From the NCBI GenBank assembly GCA_949289715.1, contig CASEPJ010000068.1, forward strand, positions 1 to 5,279: a stretch of DNA of 5,279 nt, given 5' to 3'. Every line of letters starts with the position of its first letter. Position 1 is the first letter of the stretch. The notes beneath the pieces were generated by a model. It saw only the letters and a list, made by a program, of their open reading frames with translations, made no database searches and was not told where the DNA came from. This DNA comes from an uncultured Clostridia bacterium. Lineage in GTDB: Bacteria > Bacillota > Clostridia > Christensenellales > CASEPJ01. The position numbers and the translations under genes are program-made. Shown here in pieces: positions 1-5,279 of the stretch.

Positions 1-29
1 AAAAATCCCGTTTTTTAAACGGGATTTTT
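1..29 (-). terminator. Rho-independent terminator of the dehydrogenase-yjbQ operon
   Basis: A perfect inverted repeat pairs positions 1-13 with 17-29 around a TTT loop. Its core is ATCCCGTTT against AAACGGGAT, flanked by five A and five T. Read on the minus strand, the stem is followed by a run of five T, and it begins 15 bases beyond the stop codon of the yjbQ-like gene, where an operon terminator is expected. The flanking A and T tracts make it able to work in both directions, so it could also end a plus-strand transcript only if one existed here; none is seen. Confidence 0.85.
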
Positions 30-44
30 CATATCACTAATTTA

Positions 45-461
45 CTATTCACCAATAATTTTAATCATTACCCTTTTATTCCTCATACCATCGAATTCTC
101 CGTAAAATATCTGTTCCCATGTACCGAAATCGAGTTTTCCCTCAGTTACAGCACAAACAACCTCTCTGCCCATTATTGTACGTTTTAAATGTGCATCCGC
201 ATTATCTTCGAAACCATTGTGCGCATACATTTCATAAGGTTTTTCGGGAGCAAGTTTTTCAAGCCATCTCTCAAAATCGGCGTGGAGGCCGCTTTCGTCG
301 TCATTTATGAACACGCTTGAAGTTATATTCATCGCATTCACTAAACATAATCCCTCTTTTATACCGCTTTCGTCAATGGATTTTTGAACATCTCTCGTTA
401 TATTTACTAATTTTCTTCTTGCGGGAATATTAAAGGTTAATACTTTTCTATAGCTTTTCAT
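45..461 (-). CDS. yjbQ: YjbQ/UPF0047 family protein (secondary thiamine-phosphate synthase-like)
   Basis: A 138-residue single-domain protein, the normal length for the UPF0047 family. Family landmarks run in order: [10 protein letters not shown] (50-59), a WLEKLAP segment (66-72), HN at 81-82, NADAHLKR (87-94), MGREVV (97-102), and the C-terminal block with [14 protein letters not shown] (112-125) ending in KIIGE. E. coli YjbQ has weak thiamine-phosphate synthase activity in vitro and by suppression, hence the database name; the true physiological reaction is not settled. The protein should be cytosolic. The conserved histidine of the family H-(T/I)-(T/S)-(A/S)-S segment is asparagine here (N45), while His81 and His91 are kept, so a metal site may be altered. 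The gene starts 2 nt after the stop of the upstream dehydrogenase gene and has no Shine-Dalgarno sequence, which suggests translation by reinitiation. Family assignment is firm; function is not. Confidence 0.93.
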   Translation of the reverse strand: MKSYRKVLTFNIPARRKLVNITRDVQKSIDESGIKEGLCLVNAMNITSSVFINDDESGLHADFERWLEKLAPEKPYEMYAHNGFEDNADAHLKRTIMGREVVCAVTEGKLDFGTWEQIFYGEFDGMRNKRVMIKIIGE

Positions 462-463
462 AA

Positions 464-1726
464 TTAAATCGATTTAGCGTGAGCCAATAAATATTTTTCA
501 GCTTCGGCATTCCATAAGCCGTTAGTCTTTTTAACCAATTTTGCAAGTTCTTTAAATACCGGATCGGTTTTGCCCAATTCTTCGAAATCGTCGATTGCGG
601 TTAACGGCATGCTGATATTGGTATATAAAAGTTTTTTGCCGCCTTTTATATTGGGAAGATTCAATGTGGTTGAAATTGCAGCATCCAATCCGCCTATATG
701 TGTAACCATAACTGCAGTATTTAACTGTCCTTCGGAAGCTAAGGATAATGCCTCTCTCATATCGTCGGTATTTCCGCCGGAAGTTCCCACAATATGAGTT
801 GCGTTATAGTGAACGTTGTAGAAATTGAATTTTGCGGAAAAATCGGTTTTTGTGGGGCCTGCAAAGAAATTAAGACAACCGTCGTGAGCAAGAATAGCAT
901 CTCCCTGTTCTACTACGGGAGCAACCGGTGCGAATACAAAAACATCGTTATAACCGGTATTATCGGAAACTTTCATAAGTTCTTCAACGGGATTTTCTAC
1001 TTTGCCGGTATTCAAATAAACGAGTTTTATACCGTCTTTTGCCGCATCTTCAACGGTAAAAATGCTTTCGGCTCTTTGAAGTCTTGCATCGTCAACGTCG
1101 GTAACAACTACTAAAGACGGTTTAATGTTGCCGTGCAAAGCATAGTCTATTGCGCCAAGTCCCATAGGACCAACACCTGCCAAAATAGCAACTTTACCCC
1201 CTGCCACTATGCCCATATCGTGAACGTAAACACCGGGTTTAGTATGATAGTTTGCATGATAAGCACCAATAATGCAGCTTTGAGGTTCCGCAAGTGAACC
1301 GTTAAAATATGCCTTGCCGTTATAAGGTAAAAGACAATTCATTTCCATAACTTCGTTAGGTAAAATTACATATGTGGCATTGCCTCCTACATATTGATAA
1401 GAATACCCGGGAGCAGCTAAACTGCCTTTATAATTAAGTGCAGGCTGAACGGTAAATTTCATACCAGGTTTAAATTTGTCCGCCCATTTTGCGCCTACTT
1501 CTACCAATTCGCCGCAAAACTCATGGCCTATGATTATAGGATGTTTATCCACATCGTTGGGAACTCTCTTATGTGCCGCACCCTGTATTGCGGCTTTATA
1601 TGAAGACATACATATACTGTCGCTTATGATATGCGCCAAAATTTCATCGTCTTTTATTGCGGGAAGTTCAAACTCTTCCAGTCTTAAATCTTCTTTACCG
1701 TATAATCTAACCGCTTTAGTTTTCAT
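464..1726 (-). CDS. Zinc-dependent medium-chain dehydrogenase, L-sorbose-1-phosphate reductase (SorE) type
   Basis: A 420-residue medium-chain dehydrogenase/reductase. The N-terminal GroES-like catalytic domain has the expected zinc ligands: Cys39, the GHE motif with His68 and Glu69, and Glu147 in LAEPQS. The nucleotide-binding Rossmann fold follows with the GxGPxG loop (184-189) and an acidic residue, Asp210, at the end of the second strand, which favours NAD(H) over NADP(H). The four-cysteine structural zinc lobe of classic alcohol dehydrogenases is missing between about 90 and 120. The blocks LRLYGK-like start, [10 protein letters not shown] (13-22), CLNFFAGP (284-291), [10 protein letters not shown] (314-323) and the C-terminal YLLAHA match the SorE proteins of sorbose operons, which reduce L-sorbose 1-phosphate to glucitol 6-phosphate. 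The substrate here could be another ketose phosphate. An AGGAAGG ribosome binding site (1734-1740) lies 7 nt before the ATG. The gene is preceded by a DeoR-type regulator and is joined to yjbQ. The family is sure, the exact substrate is inferred. Confidence 0.85.
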   Translation of the reverse strand: MKTKAVRLYGKEDLRLEEFELPAIKDDEILAHIISDSICMSSYKAAIQGAAHKRVPNDVDKHPIIIGHEFCGELVEVGAKWADKFKPGMKFTVQPALNYKGSLAAPGYSYQYVGGNATYVILPNEVMEMNCLLPYNGKAYFNGSLAEPQSCIIGAYHANYHTKPGVYVHDMGIVAGGKVAILAGVGPMGLGAIDYALHGNIKPSLVVVTDVDDARLQRAESIFTVEDAAKDGIKLVYLNTGKVENPVEELMKVSDNTGYNDVFVFAPVAPVVEQGDAILAHDGCLNFFAGPTKTDFSAKFNFYNVHYNATHIVGTSGGNTDDMREALSLASEGQLNTAVMVTHIGGLDAAISTTLNLPNIKGGKKLLYTNISMPLTAIDDFEELGKTDPVFKELAKLVKKTNGLWNAEAEKYLLAHAKSI

Positions 1727-1757
1727 ATTAATACCTTCCTTAAAAATTTTATATTTT

Positions 1758-1771
1758 CGGAAAAAATTCCG
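1758..1771 (-). repeat. Small stem-loop in the leader of the dehydrogenase gene
   Basis: CGGAA and TTCCG form a perfect 5-bp stem around a 4-base A/T loop, 18 bases upstream of the AGGAAGG ribosome binding site on the minus strand. No T run follows on that strand, so it is not a terminator. It could be a leader hairpin or a protein-binding dyad; it stands out mainly because its surroundings are nearly free of G and C. Confidence 0.4.
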
Positions 1772-1828
1772 CTATTTACATTTGTATATTTATTTTTAAT
1801 CTTCCTTCTAAAATTTTAAATTCATTAT

Positions 1829-1852
1829 TAATATTATTTTAAATTAATATTA
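1829..1852. promoter_or_regulatory. AT-rich dyad between repressor and dehydrogenase genes (candidate operator)
   Basis: Two TAATATTA arms (1829-1836 and 1845-1852) form a 24-bp dyad with 11 of 12 positions paired, in the 181-nt gap between the stop of the DeoR-type gene and the ATG of the dehydrogenase. The location, upstream of the presumed target operon, suits an operator. I could not pick a convincing -35/-10 pair for the dehydrogenase here, because the stretch is so AT-rich that weak matches occur everywhere. No terminator separates the two genes either, so read-through from the repressor promoter is possible. Such a dyad can also arise by chance in AT-rich DNA. Confidence 0.35.
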
Positions 1853-1907
1853 TCTGAATTTGCTACAATATGTTTAATTTAAATGTTTTTCGGTTTAATA
1901 GGTCGCT

Positions 1908-2666
1908 TTACAATACAACAATATTCCTGTTTTTTAAATCCTCTTTTATATTTTCCGGGCAATCGTCATCGGAAATAAAAATATCTATATCGTCCAACCC
2001 GGCGAAAGTATAAGGCATACTTTTGTTCAGCTTGGTCGAATCAACCAACATCACAACCATTCTAGCTTTTTCAACAACCTTTGCTTTCAAACGGGCTTCC
2101 GATTGAGAACCGGTAGTAAATCCGTTATTATAATCAAAAGCGGAACAAGCCATAACCGCAGTGTCAATATTCACTTTATCAAGCAGTGTTTCGGCAAACT
2201 GACCGCTTGCGGCAAGATTGTTTTTGCTAATTATGCCGCCTACCATAGTAACTGCACACATTGTATTTTTGGAAAGTTCTGTTGCAATATTTAAACCGTT
2301 TGTAGTTATAAAAAATTGAATATCGGGCAATTCTTTTGCAAAAAAATAGGTGGTTGAACCGCTGTCGATAAAAAGCGAATGGCTCGGCTCAATTAAATTA
2401 ATGGCTTTTCTTGCAATAAGTTTCTTTTTCTCTACGTTTTCTGCAGTACGCATATTGTAAGTATCTTCGGTTTTTTTCTTTAATTCGTCGATATAAACAG
2501 CCCCTCTTCTTACCCTTAAAATTACCCCTTCGTCCTCAAGACTTAAAAGATCACGCCTTATAGTCATTGTAGAAACATCGGGATAGCGTTTAAACAATTC
2601 GTCTAAAGATATTTTGCCTTTCTCTTTTATCAGTTCTTTTATTTGCTCTTTTCTGTGTAATTTCAT
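1908..2666 (-). CDS. DeoR/GlpR-family transcriptional regulator of sugar metabolism
   Basis: A 252-residue protein, the standard length for the family. The N-terminal winged helix-turn-helix spans about residues 1-57 and ends in the DeoR signature VSTMTIRRDLLSLEDEG (31-47) followed by the RGAV wing (54-57). The C-terminal effector domain (about 75-252), related to ribose-5-phosphate isomerase-type folds, has the phosphate-sugar pocket motifs DSGSTT (101-106), TTNG (121-124), a GG pair (143-144), Lys196 and DSTKL (209-213). Members of this family usually repress sugar operons and release DNA when a phosphorylated sugar binds. The likely targets are its own gene and the downstream SorE-like/yjbQ operon on the same strand. 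AAAGGTG (2672-2678) lies 5 nt before the ATG as the ribosome binding site. The ligand cannot be read from the sequence, and activator or global roles are not excluded. Confidence 0.93.
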   Translation of the reverse strand: MKLHRKEQIKELIKEKGKISLDELFKRYPDVSTMTIRRDLLSLEDEGVILRVRRGAVYIDELKKKTEDTYNMRTAENVEKKKLIARKAINLIEPSHSLFIDSGSTTYFFAKELPDIQFFITTNGLNIATELSKNTMCAVTMVGGIISKNNLAASGQFAETLLDKVNIDTAVMACSAFDYNNGFTTGSQSEARLKAKVVEKARMVVMLVDSTKLNKSMPYTFAGLDDIDIFISDDDCPENIKEDLKNRNIVVL

Positions 2667-2694
2667 ATTGACACCTTTCCAAATTATTGATGAA

Positions 2695-2723
2695 ATTATA
2701 ACATATTTTTTTTATAAATGCAA
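2695..2723 (-). promoter_or_regulatory. Sigma-A type promoter of the DeoR-family regulator gene
   Basis: On the minus strand a TTGCAT -35 element (2718-2723) is followed after exactly 17 bases by a consensus TATAAT -10 element (2695-2700). Transcription would begin near 2688, giving a leader of about 20 nt that contains only the ribosome binding site. The -10 is perfect, while the -35 matches 3 of 6 consensus bases. Confidence 0.7.
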
Positions 2724-2726
2724 CAA

Positions 2727-2776
2727 TTTAACACCTAAAAATGTGATTTTTTAACATTTTTATCATATAGTAAACA
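2727..2776. repeat. TGTTAAA-type repeats upstream of the regulator promoter (candidate operator half-sites)
   Basis: On the plus strand TTTAACA occurs at 2727-2733 and again at 2750-2756, and a variant GTAAACA at 2770-2776. On the minus strand these read TGTTAAA, TGTTAAA and TGTTTAC. The starts are 23 and 20 bases apart, about two helical turns each, and the nearest copy abuts the -35 element. That phasing and position would suit autoregulation by the DeoR-type protein. ATGTTT also occurs twice (1870-1875 and 1883-1888) just before the dehydrogenase gene. The repeats are seen; their role is inferred. Confidence 0.35.
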
Positions 2777-2786
2777 TTAACTATAT
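2765..2786. promoter_or_regulatory. 22-bp dyad ATATAGT...ACTATAT (candidate regulator site)
   Basis: ATATAGT (2765-2771) and ACTATAT (2780-2786) are perfect inverted arms of 7 bases. With the inner positions 9 of 11 pairs match. The centre lies about 88 bases upstream of the predicted start of the regulator transcript, and the dyad overlaps the third TGTTAAA-like repeat. It could bind a dimeric regulator, but AT-rich DNA makes such dyads more likely by chance. Confidence 0.3.
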
Positions 2787-3180
2787 AAATATTATTGGTT
2801 TTAAATATTGTTTAGACTCGATTATTTTTTAAATATGTTAAAAAAATCGTTTTTAAACGTATTTTTAAAAACCTAATAATAAAATTTTATTTAATTATAT
2901 GAAAAAACCGAATTTTTATATTAAAATTAATAAATTCAAATTTTATTATATTTATAAATAATATTTTAAAAAAACATATCGAAAAACAACATATAGAAAA
3001 AACACCGATTTAAAGTAATTAAACATTTTCGATAATCCGATATATTGAGTTTATTGTATTTATAAATTTTGTTTTTTTCCGAATAACATTTTTAATTCGA
3101 AAATAAAAAAATCGATAAAAAATTTATATTCAAAATTTCATATTAAAAATAATTTAAAAAATTTTAAATCATTTGTATAA
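2787..3180. other. Extremely AT-rich intergenic region without a supported gene
   Basis: The stretch between the divergent regulator and zinc-ribbon genes is about 13% G+C by hand count over 2761-3180, far below the flanking genes. Its longest plus-strand ATG frame (2899-2961, 20 codons) has no ribosome binding site and only AT-biased residues, so I do not call it. There are no DnaA-box clusters, no tRNA-like or riboswitch-like conserved blocks and no strong GC stem. Small items in it are a CGTTT/AAACG dyad at 2848-2859 and a tandem repeat at 2974-3004. It may be simple spacer DNA, a DNA region bent by A-tracts, or the remnant of lost genes. Confidence 0.6.
2974..3004. repeat. Two-copy imperfect tandem repeat, unit 15-16 bases
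   Basis: ACATATCGAAAAACA (2974-2988) is followed directly by ACATATAGAAAAAACA (2989-3004). The units differ by one substitution and one added A. No further copies follow. It is probably a local duplication, although A-tracts spaced by about 15 bases could also affect DNA shape. Confidence 0.5.
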
Positions 3181-3181
3181 A
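3153..3181 (+). promoter_or_regulatory. Weak candidate promoter for the zinc-ribbon gene
   Basis: TTTAAA (3153-3158) and TATAAA (3176-3181) lie 17 bases apart and match the sigma-A consensus at 4 and 5 of 6 positions. This would start transcription near 3188 and give a leader of about 65 nt. The region is so AT-rich that similar pairs are expected by chance, so this is only the best option seen. Confidence 0.3.
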
Positions 3182-3253
3182 AGCAAATAAAAAGGTGAAA
3201 ATAATTACTGTGACCGACAATGGTCCGAAATATATTAAAGAGAGGTAAAAAAC

Positions 3254-3391
3254 ATGCGTTACAGAACAGGCGAAAAACCCGGCAGCGGTTGTTATGCTTG
3301 TACCAACTGCGGTACCAACGTTTCTATCGGAGAAAGCGACAAATTGCCGCCTTGCCCCAAATGCACAAATACTTCTTTTACAAAGTGCTAA
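3254..3391 (+). CDS. Zinc-ribbon microprotein of unknown function (45 residues)
   Basis: A complete 45-codon gene starting with ATG and ending with TAA. GAGAGG (3240-3245) lies 8 nt before the start as a good ribosome binding site, and a strong terminator follows 6 bases after the stop, so it appears to be a monocistronic gene. The protein opens with YRTGEKPGSG (3-12). It then has two CxxC knuckles, C16-x2-C19-G and C34-P-K-C37, separated by 14 residues and joined by a PPCPKC block (32-37), the layout of a four-cysteine zinc ribbon. It resembles small zinc-ribbon proteins of clostridia and, more distantly, the zinc-ribbon tail of the YbeL/DUF1451 type. Two more cysteines, C13 and the C-terminal C45, bring the total to six in 45 residues. 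No signal peptide or membrane segment is present. Binding of zinc (or iron, as in rubredoxin-like knuckles) is likely; the partner and role are unknown. Confidence 0.88.
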   Translation: MRYRTGEKPGSGCYACTNCGTNVSIGESDKLPPCPKCTNTSFTKC

Positions 3392-3397
3392 GGTAAT

Positions 3398-3430
3398 AAA
3401 AAAGGAGCTTAACAACTAAGCTCCTTTTTT
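3398..3430 (+). terminator. Rho-independent terminator after the zinc-ribbon gene
   Basis: Positions 3398-3411 pair perfectly with 3417-3430 over 14 bp around the loop ACAAC. The core is GGAGCTTA against TAAGCTCC, with six A before and six T after. It starts 6 bases beyond the stop codon of the microprotein gene, so it ends that transcript and isolates lplA from it. Confidence 0.93.
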
Positions 3431-3444
3431 ATTGCATTTTTTAT

Positions 3445-3474
3445 TTGTTTATGCTATATTAATTCAGATAAAAT
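3445..3474 (+). promoter_or_regulatory. Candidate promoter of lplA
   Basis: TTGTTT (3445-3450) and TAAAAT (3469-3474) are 18 bases apart and lie just after the upstream terminator, in the only space where an lplA promoter can be. The -10 matches 5 of 6 consensus bases. Transcription would begin near 3481, giving a leader of about 100 nt. Confidence 0.45.
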
Positions 3475-3500
3475 TATACAATCGTAATGTAAAATAAAAA

Positions 3501-3546
3501 TCGGGCAAATCAAAAATTATTCGATTACGTTTTAATTATTTGCCGA
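3501..3546 (+). repeat. Inverted repeat in the lplA leader
   Basis: TCGGGCAAAT (3501-3510) is the inverse of ATTTGCCGA (3538-3546) apart from one bulged G, leaving a 27-base AT-rich spacer. It lies inside the predicted leader, 35 bases before the lplA ATG. It could be an RNA stem or a regulator-binding dyad; no known riboswitch core is recognisable around it. Confidence 0.35.
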
Positions 3547-3580
3547 ATGATGCAAACATTATGAAAAAATTGGTTTTTTT

Positions 3581-4549
3581 ATGAATAAAATTATTATTAC
3601 GAAAAATAAAAATCCTTACCATAATCTCGCATTGGAAGAATATTTAGCACAAAATTGTACTTCTCCCGTTTTATATTTATGGCAAAATGAAAAGACGGTA
3701 GTTATAGGCTACGCTCAAAACGCATATGCCGAATGTAAATCGGAAAAAATTATTGAAAGCGGCGGTTTTCTAGCAAGAAGAACAACCGGCGGCGGTGCCG
3801 TTTACCACGATTTGGGTAATTTGAATTTCACGTTTATTATGCCCAACGAATTTTACGATGTAAAAAAACAATTTCAAGTGATAAAGGAAGCTTTAAAACA
3901 ACTTAATATCGATGCCGAAATTTCGGGAAGAAACGATATTTTGATAGAAGGGAAAAAATTTTCCGGCAACGCATTCAAACATACCAAAAAAACTTCTATT
4001 CATCACGGTACCATTATGGTAAACGTCGACACTTCCAAGTTAGGCGAATTTCTGACCGTATCGAAAGCTAAAATCGAAGCAAAAGGGATTAAAAGCGTTC
4101 GTTCGAGGGTAATTAATCTATGTGAACTTAAAAACGACATCACTGTTGAAAAACTCATTGAAGTTTTAAAAAATTCTTTTATAAAAAATTACGGCGAATG
4201 CGAAGTAATCAACGAAGAAATAAATGACCCGCAAATTTCGATACTTACAGACAAATTTGCTTCAAAAGAGTGGATTTTCGGAAATAATCCCTCTTGTAAC
4301 GTAAGCTTTAAAAAAAGGTTCGACTTCGGTGAAATTGAATTTAATTTTCGTGTTATTAAAGGTCTTATTCAAGAATGCGTAATTTATAGCGATATTTTAA
4401 ATACCGAAATCATAACATCTTTAACTGAGGCATTTAAAAATATTCCCTACCGCAAAAACACTCTGCTTGAAGCCGCAGATAAAGTCATAACGGATTCGCC
4501 GGAAAAAATAGATAATATAAAAGATTTTATAGCCTCCATTATGAGTTAA
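3581..4549 (+). CDS. lplA: Lipoate-protein ligase A
   Basis: A 322-residue enzyme, close to the two-domain bacterial LplA length. It activates free lipoate with ATP to lipoyl-AMP and transfers the lipoyl group to the target lysine of 2-oxoacid dehydrogenase E2 subunits or GcvH in the cytosol. The catalytic domain (about 1-240) has NPYHNLALEEYL (11-22), the nucleotide-binding RRTTGGGAVYHDLGN (66-80), SGRND (115-119), the KFSGNA motif with the adenylate-binding Lys126 (126-131), HHGT (141-144) and the KGIKSVRSRV segment (168-177). The C-terminal accessory domain (about 245-322) is present, so a separate LplB is not needed. The ATG at 3581 is forced, because the frame is closed by a stop at 3548 with no other usual start codon between. 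No Shine-Dalgarno sequence precedes it, but two tiny frames end on overlapping ATGA junctions. The gene suggests scavenging of environmental lipoate; no lipoylated partner or lipoate synthase is in the window. Confidence 0.95.
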   Translation: MNKIIITKNKNPYHNLALEEYLAQNCTSPVLYLWQNEKTVVIGYAQNAYAECKSEKIIESGGFLARRTTGGGAVYHDLGNLNFTFIMPNEFYDVKKQFQVIKEALKQLNIDAEISGRNDILIEGKKFSGNAFKHTKKTSIHHGTIMVNVDTSKLGEFLTVSKAKIEAKGIKSVRSRVINLCELKNDITVEKLIEVLKNSFIKNYGECEVINEEINDPQISILTDKFASKEWIFGNNPSCNVSFKKRFDFGEIEFNFRVIKGLIQECVIYSDILNTEIITSLTEAFKNIPYRKNTLLEAADKVITDSPEKIDNIKDFIASIMS

Positions 4550-4559
4550 ATGTCAATAA

Positions 4560-5279
<720 letters not shown>

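Noticed and set aside
1741..1803. An open minus-strand frame in the dehydrogenase leader that ends in an ATGA overlap with its start, preceded by a GAAGGAAG run
   Set aside because: No ATG, GTG or TTG follows the purine run at a usable distance (the frame would need to start at ATT), so a leader peptide cannot be supported.
2843..2866. CGTTT/AAACG dyad flanked by A and T runs, resembling a terminator
   Set aside because: The stem is only about five pairs with a 2-base centre and two mismatches before the A/T flanks, and no transcript is expected to end there.
2899..2961. A 20-codon plus-strand frame (MKKPNFYIKI...) in the AT-rich gap
   Set aside because: There is no ribosome binding site, and the composition is just what random AT-rich DNA gives (K, N, F, Y, I), with no terminator or promoter tied to it.
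3212..3225. GACC/GGTC mini-hairpin upstream of the zinc-ribbon gene
   Set aside because: A 4-bp stem with a 6-base loop is too small to separate from chance, and it lies within the possible upstream peptide frame.
3164..3415. An 83-codon minus-strand frame across the zinc-ribbon gene
   Set aside because: It is the antisense shadow of the microprotein gene. It lacks a ribosome binding site, starts inside the terminator stem, and its hydrophobic residues come from reading the opposite strand.

Overview
The window looks like chromosomal DNA of a low-G+C Bacillota, most likely a clostridial-type anaerobe. The reasons are the very AT-rich intergenic DNA, the AGGAGG-like ribosome binding sites, the AT-rich A/T-tailed hairpin terminators and the clostridial flavour of the TrpS and LplA proteins. 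The lineage is an inference from style and protein character, not from a search. There are six genes: five recognisable proteins, one of them cut by the right edge, and a 45-residue zinc-ribbon microprotein. I see no rRNA, tRNA, CRISPR array or insertion sequence.

Left half (positions 1-2730), all on the minus strand. Reading in the direction of transcription, there is a DeoR/GlpR-type repressor gene with a good sigma-A promoter, then a 181-nt gap holding an AT-rich dyad. Next comes a zinc-dependent dehydrogenase of the L-sorbose-1-phosphate reductase (SorE) type, followed after only 2 nt by a YjbQ/UPF0047 protein, and then a 13-bp-stem terminator at the very left edge. DeoR-family repressors usually sense sugar phosphates and SorE-type enzymes reduce a ketose phosphate. 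The trio therefore reads as a small sugar(-phosphate) module, with YjbQ as an unexplained but tightly coupled partner. No transporter or kinase is in view.

Middle (about 2730-3253): roughly 500 bases between divergent genes, with a core at 2761-3180 of only about 13% G+C by hand count. It carries dyads, TGTTAAA-type repeats near the repressor promoter and a short tandem repeat, but no supported gene.

Right half, plus strand: the zinc-ribbon microprotein with its own strong terminator; lipoate-protein ligase lplA with a candidate promoter, a roughly 100-nt leader and no visible Shine-Dalgarno sequence; then trpS (tryptophanyl-tRNA synthetase) with its own near-consensus promoter and a leader too short for a T-box, running off the right edge. 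These last three genes are housekeeping or unassigned and have no evident link to the sugar module.

I do not see a clear undescribed defence or mobile system. The points most worth following are the coupled SorE-like/YjbQ pair, the loss of a conserved histidine in this YjbQ, the six-cysteine microprotein, and the chained ATGA mini-ORFs in front of lplA.
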